NCBI GenBank assembly: GCA_022360175.1 | Contig: JAKSDI010000025.1 | Span: 1 to 64,000 of the forward strand | Reading direction: 5' to 3' | Source of the DNA: Chitinophagales bacterium | GTDB taxonomy: Bacteria; Bacteroidota; Bacteroidia; Chitinophagales; Saprospiraceae | DNA length: 64,000 nucleotides | Shown here: in pieces, positions 35,955 through 43,745 of the stretch | How positions within the stretch are numbered: position 1 is the stretch's first letter | Layout: each line of letters starts with the position of its first letter | The notes under the pieces: model-generated | Seen by the model: the letters and a program-made list of their open reading frames with translations, nothing else | The model's database searches: none | What the model was told of the DNA's origin: nothing | Position numbers and translations under genes: made by a program

Positions 35955-35979
35955 TCAGCTTAGTTGGCTGTTTGATTTG

Positions 35980-36115
35980 CGTGAGGCTGTATCAAAAGTA
36001 GCTTCTTCAAACATGTTTACTAAACTTTCAAAGTTTAGTAAACATAATAACAAGGTTTTATAAATAGATATTCTTGTTATGTTTGTTGTTTTTTGACTTT
36101 TGAGACAGCCTCACG
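35980..36115. mobile_element. MITE-like element with 20-bp terminal inverted repeats
   Basis: The ends CGTGAGGCTGTATCAAAAGT (35980-35999) and ACTTTTGAGACAGCCTCACG (36096-36115) are inverted repeats with one mismatch. The 136-bp element has no ORF. Inside is a nearly perfect 31-bp palindrome, ATGTTTACTAAACTTT and its complement sharing a central C, plus ATAACAAG/CTTGTTAT. Such ends resemble those of insertion sequences, so this is probably a non-autonomous derivative moved by a transposase encoded elsewhere. No clear target duplication was seen. Confidence 0.75.
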
Positions 36116-36141
36116 TAAGTTATTTCTTCAGGGGTGAAGAA

Positions 36142-36169
36142 AAATCACCCTCCTGCTTTCTTAAATCGG
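36142..36169 (-). pseudogene. Relic of the OmpA-family gene 3' end
   Basis: Read on the minus strand, this 28-bp piece encodes RFKKAGG-stop. It matches 26 of 28 bases of the live gene end at 36383-36410. Both differences are synonymous (AAG to AAA, GCG to GCA). It joins directly to the second 129-bp repeat, marking the junction of the tandem duplication. Confidence 0.8.
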
Positions 36170-36172
36170 TAC

Positions 36173-36301
36173 CTTCCGGCGATGAAGGCGTTTTAGGGCG
36201 ATAAGAATTCCACATAGGCTCTTCTTGCTTGTCTTAATCCCAACAGGATTATGGATGATTTGGTCCACGAATTACACCAATCACACGAATTTCTTGTATG
36301 G
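36173..36301. repeat. 129-bp direct repeat, second copy
   Basis: This is the second copy of 35513-35641, 128 of 129 bases identical, at an offset of exactly 660 bp. It opens with CTTCCGGCGATGAAGGCG and TTTTAG, a relic of the last codons and stop of the pyruvate-kinase gene. Confidence 0.95.
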
Positions 36302-36385
36302 GAATTCGTGTAATTCGTGAACCGATCGCATGAGTACCAGCGCCTGTAACCACAAATCTGTGACTATTTTGGGAATTTCAATAAA

Positions 36386-38938
36386 TCACCCTCCCGCCTT
36401 CTTAAATCGGATTTCCACCCTTCTATTCTGTGCTCTGCCCAGGTCCGTTTTATTGGTCGCTACAGGTTGTGTGAGCCCATATCCTACGGCGCTAATTTGG
36501 CTAGCATCTACCCCTTGATCAATCAGGTAAGTGCGAGCAGCATCTGCTCTATTTTGCGAAAGTGTTTTATTGTAATTAGCAGTACCTACATTATCCGTAT
36601 GGCCAGCAATCTCAACTTGTAAATTATAATTTTCAACTAATTCGGCAAGGCGATTTAGGGAGCTGTAGGAAGCTGATTTGATCTGATGCTTGTCTGTATC
36701 AAAAAATAGATTTTTGATGGGTAGTATTAATCCTCCTTCCTGGATTTGCTCTATGGTAGGCACTTCGATATCCTCTGTCAGTTTTACGATTGTTTCTTTA
36801 CCTCTCAGGTCTAGATTGTTACTGATAGGGTAGAGGCCCTCTCCTGTAATGGTATAACTATACAAAATACCAGATGGCAGTGTGATAATAAAATCTCCAG
36901 TGACAGGGTCAGGTATTACTTCCTTTATAATTTCTCCTGTAGTCAGGTCTTCAATTTGCAAGCGAGGGTTGATTGCTGCACCATCCAGGCCAGAGATTCT
37001 ACCGCTAATCGTAGAAACGGGTTGTGGACGGAAACGCTCCGGCACTTCTACCTGATATAACTCTTCTTTTCGATAGGGGTGAGAGGTTGAAAAGTAGGCC
37101 AGTTTACCATCTGTACTGATGCGATAACCCCAATCATATCCTGGAAAATTAATCTCTTTCCCCAGATTGATAGGCTCTGACCATTCTTCCCAGCCATCAC
37201 CAATGCGGCGAGTGATAAATACATCCAGTTGGCCTAGTCCGCCATGGCCTGAAGAACTGAAGTACAGTGTTCGCTGATCGGGGTGTAAAAATGGGCATCG
37301 ATCTTCAAATGGCGTATTGAGCTTAGGGCCTAGATTAATAGGAGTACCCCAACTACCATCTTCTTGTTTATAGGAAACAAAAAGGTCTATATTATCTTCG
37401 TTTCTAGGGCCAATAATATTAATTGTTTTGGCGGCAAGAATAGCTACTTGTTGATCTTCAGAGAAGGTCGTTACTCCTTGCCATTCCGGCTCGCGTTCTC
37501 CAATGAAAAAGTGCTGTGGTTTTGTCCAGCCATTGGGGCCTTTGTTCGTATATTCTACGATGCCATTGTCATACATCATGAGGGTACTACCATCAGTAGA
37601 GAGTGCCAGGGGAGCTTCATGATTTTCTAATGTGTTTAGTTCTTCTATGGCTATTGGGGTGTCCCATTGTTCATTTTTCTTTTCAGAGACATAAATTTCC
37701 TCGTTGTTATCAATATTTCGGCAGAAGTATAGTTGTTGGCCATCGGCAGATATTACAGGAGCGTATTCTCCATCATAGGAGTTGACGATCTCTCCAAGGC
37801 TAACAGGAACGATGTTTTCATCGGCACGTTGTAGTATTTCCAGCAAGTGAGTAATTCTGGGATCGTTTTCACCGAAGGCGGGAGCAAATTGTTCCACTGT
37901 TTTAACAGCAGCACTCCACCTTTTTTCTTCTATATCTCTGCGTATCATTTTTTGAAGTGCTTGGTATGCTTTATGTACTGGAGCAGCCAGGCGAATGTAA
38001 TTTTCATAAGCTTCGTAGCGATCATCTGTATAGCCTAGTTCTAGATCGGGAGCCATTTTTGCCAGGGTAATAGCCCGTTGTGAGTCAAATGATTCAGCAT
38101 ACTCAGGATAGCGGTTCTGAAAGCCAATCAAGTCACCCCATTCTCCAGTATAGAAATGATAGAGATAGATCACCTTGATTGTTTTAGGAAGCTTTCTACG
38201 GTCAATCCCTCGTATTTCGCTTTCAATTTTGGTGATAAGAGGCAATTGAATCACGGCTTCGCTCAATGCTTGATCTACTCTATTTGCTACAGCAGGATAA
38301 TCCCTCAATAATAACAACAGGTTATTGATGTCTGTACTATCTCTATCCTTAAAATAAGCTTCAAAAATAGCGGCTTCTAATTCTGGAACAACCTCTGGAA
38401 GATATTCTTCAAGGTCTTCTCGACGGGAATTGGCAAAGTTCTTGAGCTGTTCATAATTATTATCAAGCTTGAGTTCTTCATAATGAAATTTCAGGTAAGC
38501 AATTTGAGCACTATCTTCCAATTCATGTGGTAAGCGGCTATAATGATCAATGTAAAAAGTCATGGCATGCCGAGTACCCCTTTTGAGATTATAGGCTAAT
38601 CCTTTTAGTTGTATTTCTTTTCTCAGCTTTCTCATGGCACTTCTACCAAGTCCTTGTTTTTCCAGCTTTTCTTGTTTCTTGTCCTTAAGTTTTCTGATGG
38701 CGCGTTGTGCTTCCCGAATCATTGTATAGGCAGTATCAGGATTGTATGCACTAAAATCTTCACTGGAGTAGATACGAGCTAGTTTTAGATAGGCTACGGG
38801 TCGTTCTTCCTCGTTTTCCAGCAATTGATTATTATCTGCTATAGTCTGTTCGTAAGAACCATCTTGTTGAGCCTGAACAGAAACCGTGTAGAGACAAAGG
38901 AAAGTTAAAACCGATAGGAAGCTGATATATCTAAACAT
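36386..38938 (-). CDS. OmpA family protein with PD40 repeats and carboxypeptidase-like domain
   Basis: The start at 38938 is chosen because it opens a signal peptide (MFRYISFLSVLTFLCLYTVS, then VQAQQ); the frame extends 28 codons upstream. The 850-residue protein has a helical N-terminal half with TPR-like character (about 25-390) and PD40/TolB-type propeller repeats (about 400-640, such as GQQLYFCR, QRTLYFSSSGHGGLGQLDVF, GKLAYFSTSHP). A CarboxypepD_reg-like domain (about 645-700) and a C-terminal OmpA domain (about 735-850, NYNLQVEIAGHTDNVGTANYN) complete it. Such proteins bind peptidoglycan and resemble PorE/SprE-type T9SS-associated proteins. That link is inference. Confidence 0.9.
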   Translation of the reverse strand: MFRYISFLSVLTFLCLYTVSVQAQQDGSYEQTIADNNQLLENEEERPVAYLKLARIYSSEDFSAYNPDTAYTMIREAQRAIRKLKDKKQEKLEKQGLGRSAMRKLRKEIQLKGLAYNLKRGTRHAMTFYIDHYSRLPHELEDSAQIAYLKFHYEELKLDNNYEQLKNFANSRREDLEEYLPEVVPELEAAIFEAYFKDRDSTDINNLLLLLRDYPAVANRVDQALSEAVIQLPLITKIESEIRGIDRRKLPKTIKVIYLYHFYTGEWGDLIGFQNRYPEYAESFDSQRAITLAKMAPDLELGYTDDRYEAYENYIRLAAPVHKAYQALQKMIRRDIEEKRWSAAVKTVEQFAPAFGENDPRITHLLEILQRADENIVPVSLGEIVNSYDGEYAPVISADGQQLYFCRNIDNNEEIYVSEKKNEQWDTPIAIEELNTLENHEAPLALSTDGSTLMMYDNGIVEYTNKGPNGWTKPQHFFIGEREPEWQGVTTFSEDQQVAILAAKTINIIGPRNEDNIDLFVSYKQEDGSWGTPINLGPKLNTPFEDRCPFLHPDQRTLYFSSSGHGGLGQLDVFITRRIGDGWEEWSEPINLGKEINFPGYDWGYRISTDGKLAYFSTSHPYRKEELYQVEVPERFRPQPVSTISGRISGLDGAAINPRLQIEDLTTGEIIKEVIPDPVTGDFIITLPSGILYSYTITGEGLYPISNNLDLRGKETIVKLTEDIEVPTIEQIQEGGLILPIKNLFFDTDKHQIKSASYSSLNRLAELVENYNLQVEIAGHTDNVGTANYNKTLSQNRADAARTYLIDQGVDASQISAVGYGLTQPVATNKTDLGRAQNRRVEIRFKKAGG

Positions 38939-39246
38939 TTCAATGAATTTATTTGTAGTTTTCAGTATGAAGGAGCAGGTTTCGAATGTCGGATTTTTAA
39001 GATGATTTTCGATATGGCTCAATCCCTTCCTTTCACCTTTTACCTGACGAAGCTGAAAAGCGTAGTTGGGACATCAGCATTCACTATTCCCCAATCACCA
39101 ATCACCATTCACAATATCACCACATCACGCTAACCACATAACTACATCTCCCTCTAACGATATTCCCCGCTCACAATATCACCATTAACACCTCATTAGC
39201 AATTTATCTATTGACAATTAGCAAAGCAAAGTACAAATTGTACAAT
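38939..39246 (-). repeat. Intergenic region with copy C of the dispersed repeat (inverted)
   Basis: On the minus strand the core at 39047-39076 reads TGATGTCCCAACTACGCTTT, then TCAGCTTCGT. It matches copy A in about 25 of 30 positions. The flank toward 39200 is rich in GTGAT on that strand and contains GTGATTGGTGATTGG as in copy A, and CACAATATCACCA (plus strand) twice, at 39110 and 39172. The copy lies between two divergent genes. No gene is seen. Confidence 0.7.
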
Positions 39247-40389
39247 ATGAATAAGATGCCCATAATTATAACCGCAATTATCCTGCTTTGTTACAGTTGT
39301 CATACAGAGGTAACAAATGAATCTCCTATTGTTCATAAAGGCATTGTTAATATTAACGAAAAAGCAGAAAGCGGAGTGTATACTTTGTATTGGGGTAATC
39401 ATTCTATATCCTTGATGAAATACGCTAATCCAGAAGTATATAAAGGTTCTGTAAAAGTCAGCCTGTCTGCTTTTTGGGATATGCTGGGCATGCCTATAAG
39501 ACTGGAGCAAAAAGATAAATCTATAGAAATTGAACTGGTTGGTATCAACCGGGTACCTTATCAGCGATCAGATTCGTTGCGATTGTCTTATCCTGAATTT
39601 GAAAATCAGCAGTTATCTTCTGGTGATATTACGATGTTTCGTGAGGGGATAGAGCAGGGAGATGTAATTGAATTGAGGGTGTTCTCTAAATTTGATGAAG
39701 TTAAAATCCAATCAGCATTTATAGAAATAGAAGATCCTAATGCACCTTATGTACCTGAAGTATTCGTTTATTATCAGCGTCAGCCTGAAGAACCTTTTAG
39801 TTTTCAGGTTATTCAGGAGCCAGGCAGACGGCCTGTATTGCGCATAGATACCAGTGCAGAGGATACTTATAAGGTTTATGAATTATATCGGGAGAATCTA
39901 TTGTATAAGATTATTCACATTCCGGGATTCAAAACCCACCGCCGACTTTTAGCGGGAGGAGAGCAATTGTTCAAAGCAAAAGATATTCGAAAATCGGTTG
40001 TTTTGGGAAAGGAGTTGATCGATTGGATGGCACTTCCTGAGTACACGGGCGAGATAAGGCAGTCTTTTTTAGAATGGGGAGAAATGCTTGCTCAACCTTC
40101 CAGCAAAAACTATAGCTTATCAGCCTTTCGGCAAAATATTACCCAGCCACTCCGGCTTAAAATGGGAGAGGAGGAGTTGAGTATTCGGGCTTTTCGGATG
40201 ATCATACAAGAAAAAGATCATTATCCGGAGTCTTATATGGCAGATGATCCGGCCTTGCCATCTCTCCAAAAAGTACTCCATCTTCTTGAACCTGCTACTT
40301 CAATTTATTTTACTCAGCTAATTATAGAAGGAAAAGATGGGCAGTGCTATTTGCTTCCCCAGGATTATGCATTTCATATTGGTAACTAA
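39247..40389 (+). CDS. Lipoprotein of unknown function
   Basis: The ATG at 39247 opens a lipoprotein signal (MNKMPIIITAIILLCYSC, Cys at 18), so I prefer it to the frame's upper end 12 codons earlier. The 380-residue product is rich in beta structure with repeated short segments ending in Ser/Glu pairs. I do not recognise a family. It stands alone, divergent from the OmpA-family gene, and is followed by a hairpin. Confidence 0.65.
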   Translation: MNKMPIIITAIILLCYSCHTEVTNESPIVHKGIVNINEKAESGVYTLYWGNHSISLMKYANPEVYKGSVKVSLSAFWDMLGMPIRLEQKDKSIEIELVGINRVPYQRSDSLRLSYPEFENQQLSSGDITMFREGIEQGDVIELRVFSKFDEVKIQSAFIEIEDPNAPYVPEVFVYYQRQPEEPFSFQVIQEPGRRPVLRIDTSAEDTYKVYELYRENLLYKIIHIPGFKTHRRLLAGGEQLFKAKDIRKSVVLGKELIDWMALPEYTGEIRQSFLEWGEMLAQPSSKNYSLSAFRQNITQPLRLKMGEEELSIRAFRMIIQEKDHYPESYMADDPALPSLQKVLHLLEPATSIYFTQLIIEGKDGQCYLLPQDYAFHIGN

Positions 40390-40407
40390 AAATTATTTGG
40401 CTGTTAC

Positions 40408-40445
40408 CAAAAAAATACCGGAGAGGTTCCTTTGAACAACTCCGG
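40408..40445 (-). terminator. Terminator of the AraC-type regulator gene (minus strand)
   Basis: CCGGAG/CTCCGG with an inner GTTC-CTTT-GAAC helix spans 40418-40445. On the minus strand it is followed by TATTTTTTT, a good intrinsic terminator about 200 bp after the regulator's stop. It also lies 29 bp after the plus-strand lipoprotein gene and may stop that as well. Confidence 0.7.
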
Positions 40446-40652
40446 CACTTACCTATTAGCTCTATCTTTGTTTCTGTGTTAATTTGTTTGCTTAATACTT
40501 ATTTGGCTGGTGTTGGAAATAAAGCCAGATGTATTAACAATACAATAGTAAGTAGAAAGCAAGTAAATGTCGTTGCAAATGATGAATCGGGCTTTATTGG
40601 ACTATCTTGTAGGGGAGCAAATGATGAATTGGCACATCTAATTGACTGGAAA

Positions 40653-42497
40653 TTAGCTAGCTACGTTTTTATTGATAAATTCGCGGGGAGTACACTTTTC
40701 TAGCTTTTTAAAGGAGCGATTGAAGGCAGATTTAGAATTAAAGCCTACTATGTAGGCAATAGCGAGCAGGGTGTGGTTTTTATATTGTTCGTCAAGAGCC
40801 AATTCTTTAAACTCTGCAATGCGATAGGAATTGACAAAATCATTGAAGTTCATTCCAAAGCCATCATTAACTACTTTGGATAAAGAGTGGCGATTGGTTC
40901 CTGCTATATCTGCCAATTCCGTCAAAGTAAGCCCAGGGTTGCGATACAATTTTTCTTCCCTCATTTTAGTGGCTACCATCGTTTTGATTGCTGCCATTTC
41001 TTCTGCCATTATTCCTGTTTCACTCTTGCTATTTTCAGCAACAGGTTTGGCTAGCTCTTCAATTTCTGATAATGGTAACTTGAAAATTTCAGGCTGGCGC
41101 ATACTGTAGTAACCAAGGAAAAATACGGTGATCGATAGCATAGCCCAAAAACCGTTGATTGTTTTTTCCATAGCTACTGTGTAGTCTGCATGATCATATT
41201 GGCTAATCCCTCCTAATATATATGCTACTACAATAATTAGCAGACAAACAAATTGCAACCACATTACTACTTTCAAAAACTCTAGGTTATTGTCAAATGA
41301 GCTGGTGGAGTCTGATGTTTTTTGATACATTTTGATATGACGCTGGCAAGCTATCCAGTATAGTGTATTAAAGACGATAGCTATTCCTCCAGACCAGGCA
41401 AAAAAAGCTTTAAAGTACTGATCTACGACCCGATCAATGAAAAGCTGTTTAGGCATTATTAAAAGCGAAAAATAAAAACCTAATTGAATGAGAAAGGGAA
41501 TAAAGTGAAACCATTGCCTATTGCCATATCCATCCTGATCAGAAGGCAGGTGTAATAGACGCTGGATATAAAGCAGGAATAAGGGGCCATAAAGAAAAAA
41601 TATAATATCTGGTACGATAAGCAGGCGTGGAAGCCAATTGAACATATCTCTATCGTAAGTACTCACTTTTCCTATTAGAGCAACAGAAAGTAAAAATATA
41701 AGAATAGAAAGCACACGATTCGCCGCCTGGTTATTATTTTGAATGGTATTAATTGCCAATATTAGTAGGAAACCCTGTAAAGCAGCCAGCAATAATATAA
41801 GTGTGTATATATTTAAAGGATACCCGGAAAGGTCTTCCCAGGATTCTACTTTCACATATACGGGCGATTTTCCTTCCAGGGAAACGATATGTTGGCGGTT
41901 GAGCCTTGCCTGCCCATTGGCTTTACCTTCTACCGTTTCCCAACTACCCCGTGTAAACTTATAATATATGGTGTCTTGCCAAATTGGGATGTCAACCTGC
42001 CATATACCATCTTGCTCTTTTAACTTGAAAGTGGCATCTCTGGTATTCCATTTATTGAAATTGCCAGTGGCATAAAGAGTAGCATCTTCAGGAGTATTTT
42101 CTGGTAAAGAAGTAATAATTACCTTAATAGAACCATCAGGAGCAGCAGGGGGTAAATCCTCCCAGCTTTCTATGGTTATTGTAATACTATCTTCTCCCTG
42201 ATATATACGATTAGGAATGCTTTGCCCAAAATAATCGGTCTCTACTGATTTCCAGCTTCCCCGCGTTATTTTGAATTTAAAAGTATCCGGAGTCGTATCA
42301 AGTTGGATATACCATTTATGGCCTGCTTTTTGAAAGAGAAAGTTATTATCTCTATCATTCCAAAAATTATAACTGGTAGCCAGATAGAGGCTATCTCCCT
42401 CAGGTGTGTTTTGCGGAATATCTTCAACAATGATAACCTGCGCTGTCACCAATTGGCACAACAGTATCAACACCACAATAAGCAGGCTTCCGCGCAT
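40653..42497 (-). CDS. Membrane-bound AraC-type regulator with two carbohydrate-binding-like domains
   Basis: The 614-residue protein starts with a signal peptide (LLCQLVTAQ, to about 19). Two homologous domains of about 95 residues follow (about 20-115 and 120-218). Each has the pattern NTPEGD-x-LYLAT-x-x-FNxW, then KFxxTRGSWxxVE and ESWEDL, which is that of starch-binding (CBM20/CBM48-like) modules. About seven transmembrane helices (about 225-480) and a C-terminal AraC HTH (about 515-614, LTLTELADIAGTNRHSLSKV and YIVGFNSKSAFNRSFKK) complete it. It should sense an outside ligand and bind DNA at the membrane. The ligand being a glycan is inference. Confidence 0.87.
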   Translation of the reverse strand: MRGSLLIVVLILLCQLVTAQVIIVEDIPQNTPEGDSLYLATSYNFWNDRDNNFLFQKAGHKWYIQLDTTPDTFKFKITRGSWKSVETDYFGQSIPNRIYQGEDSITITIESWEDLPPAAPDGSIKVIITSLPENTPEDATLYATGNFNKWNTRDATFKLKEQDGIWQVDIPIWQDTIYYKFTRGSWETVEGKANGQARLNRQHIVSLEGKSPVYVKVESWEDLSGYPLNIYTLILLLAALQGFLLILAINTIQNNNQAANRVLSILIFLLSVALIGKVSTYDRDMFNWLPRLLIVPDIIFFLYGPLFLLYIQRLLHLPSDQDGYGNRQWFHFIPFLIQLGFYFSLLIMPKQLFIDRVVDQYFKAFFAWSGGIAIVFNTLYWIACQRHIKMYQKTSDSTSSFDNNLEFLKVVMWLQFVCLLIIVVAYILGGISQYDHADYTVAMEKTINGFWAMLSITVFFLGYYSMRQPEIFKLPLSEIEELAKPVAENSKSETGIMAEEMAAIKTMVATKMREEKLYRNPGLTLTELADIAGTNRHSLSKVVNDGFGMNFNDFVNSYRIAEFKELALDEQYKNHTLLAIAYIVGFNSKSAFNRSFKKLEKCTPREFINKNVAS

Positions 42498-42499
42498 AA

Positions 42500-42544
42500 G
42501 CAGTACTATATTCTTTTCAAATTAATTTGAGCTAATAGTACTGC
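42500..42544. promoter_or_regulatory. Nested inverted repeats upstream of the AraC-type gene
   Basis: GCAGTACTAT (42500-42509) and ATAGTACTGC (42535-42544) flank a perfect 14-bp palindrome TCAAATTAATTTGA (42517-42530). The set starts 3 bp before the regulator's start codon. It may be the regulator's own operator, or it could occlude translation by forming a leader hairpin. Confidence 0.4.
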
Positions 42545-42559
42545 CAAAATTATAATATT

Positions 42560-43558
42560 TTATTCCCTATGCCAAAAGAAAAGTGGACGATAATTAGTAA
42601 GCGTACCATATTCGTCTGTTATAGCTACACTTGGAGCTATAGCTTCTGCACGGCATTGCAATCTGCCAGATTGAGGATCAAAAAACCAGCTTTGTTGAGA
42701 ATGGTAATCATTAATATCTTCAGAGCGATATTCTCTTTTTACTACCTCAAAATTGGCCTCATAAGTTTCTGGGTCAATCGTATAAATAGTATCAGTAGCA
42801 ATGAATATATCCTTTACTTCTTCTTGTGGAATAGGATGTTTATCTGCATCATAGGCAATCATCGTTCCCGTTTCAAGGCGCTTAATCAGATTCCCTTTTA
42901 ATTCAGTAAGAGAGCCTTTTAACACTTGCATTTCCATCTCATCAACGAAAAAAGAAAGATAAGCAGCATACTGAACTTTTTTATGTGCCGGATTAAACAG
43001 CTTTTTGGAAGGAGATGGTAGCTTGTACCATACCGGAGTGTGTAGGCTTCCTAACTCATTCTTGACTAATGGAGCGATGGCTAATGCGGTAGTTTCAAAG
43101 GAACCTTCATCATCATTAAAGAACCATAATTGCTTCACTTTGAATTGGCTGGCAGTAGCTAATAAATCATACTGAACCACATTCATTACTTCTTCATAGG
43201 TTTCAGGGTCGAAAGTAATGACTGTGTCTATGATCATATAGATGTCATTAACAGCTGAAACATCAAGAGCCTTACTCAATGTATGATCTTTGTAGGCTTT
43301 CCATGTCCCGTTTCTCATTTTGCTGATGAGTGCATCTGTGAAAGCCTGCTCAGAAAGTGCATCAAAATCTGTTTGTAAAATCTTGATGGGAGTGGCAGTA
43401 GGATGATGGTCCTTCTTAGGAGGACACTGATTGTCAAAGCTAATAGCGGAAAAAGATTCTGCTGCCCAGCTTATATCGTCATTTTTAATAATGTTGGAAT
43501 ACTGAGCTTTAGTGATGAATGGCAGTAGTAATAAAAGCGCACCAATGCGAATGTTCAT
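42560..43558 (-). CDS. GldN-like protein with two similar halves
   Basis: The start at 43558 opens a signal peptide (MNIRIGALLLLLPFITKAQ). The 332-residue protein contains two similar modules (about 50-185 and 200-332). Each has a G-T/-x-x-AYD/K segment, then I-x-D-T-I/V-x-T-F/I-DPETYE, then QxWFF(N/D) and A-x-AIAP. The second ends TNYRPLFFWHRE. These blocks match GldN/PorN, the T9SS periplasmic ring subunit (DPETYE, DWFFD, IAP, GYxPLFW). GldN normally has one such module, so this looks like an internal duplication of a divergent paralogue. It lies directly beside gldA, divergently transcribed. Confidence 0.75.
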   Translation of the reverse strand: MNIRIGALLLLLPFITKAQYSNIIKNDDISWAAESFSAISFDNQCPPKKDHHPTATPIKILQTDFDALSEQAFTDALISKMRNGTWKAYKDHTLSKALDVSAVNDIYMIIDTVITFDPETYEEVMNVVQYDLLATASQFKVKQLWFFNDDEGSFETTALAIAPLVKNELGSLHTPVWYKLPSPSKKLFNPAHKKVQYAAYLSFFVDEMEMQVLKGSLTELKGNLIKRLETGTMIAYDADKHPIPQEEVKDIFIATDTIYTIDPETYEANFEVVKREYRSEDINDYHSQQSWFFDPQSGRLQCRAEAIAPSVAITDEYGTLTNYRPLFFWHRE

Positions 43559-43699
43559 AGATGAATTTGAATTTTGGAACAAATTATAAATTATTCTCTA
43601 TAAAGGAGCTTCTACTTTGAATATTGTGCAAAAGTCCATAAGTTTTAACAAAATTTTAAAGCCCACTTCATAGTAGAATACCAAATTTCCTCATTTTAA

Positions 43700-43732
43700 A
43701 TTGGAAAAATATAAGTAGCCTGTATAGCTTTG
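43700..43732 (+). promoter_or_regulatory. Probable promoter for gldA
   Basis: TTG at 43701-43703 (ATTG from 43700) and TAGCTTTG at 43725-43732 are 21 nt apart, a good match to the Bacteroidota consensus. The gldA ATG is 13 bp further. Confidence 0.6.
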
Positions 43733-43745
43733 CGAAAATTCTATT

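Larger units (their letters stand above)
35537..36385. other. 849-bp convergent intergenic region, built of duplications and a MITE-like element
   Basis: No gene is present between the convergent pyruvate-kinase and OmpA genes. Reading left to right there are: the rest of the first 129-bp repeat; two imperfect copies of a roughly 100-bp hairpin-flanked unit (35701-35800, 35851-35954); an inverted-repeat element (35980-36115); a 28-bp relic of the OmpA gene's 3' end (36142-36169); and the second 129-bp repeat (36173-36301), followed by a hairpin that pairs 36262-36277 with 36308-36323. The layout shows a tandem duplication of the intergenic region with both gene ends. Confidence 0.85.

Noticed and set aside
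35537-36385. The repeats tested as a CRISPR array
   Set aside because: There are only two copies of each unit, the lengths are 100 bp or more, and there are no regular spacers or cas genes. They are duplications and hairpin elements.
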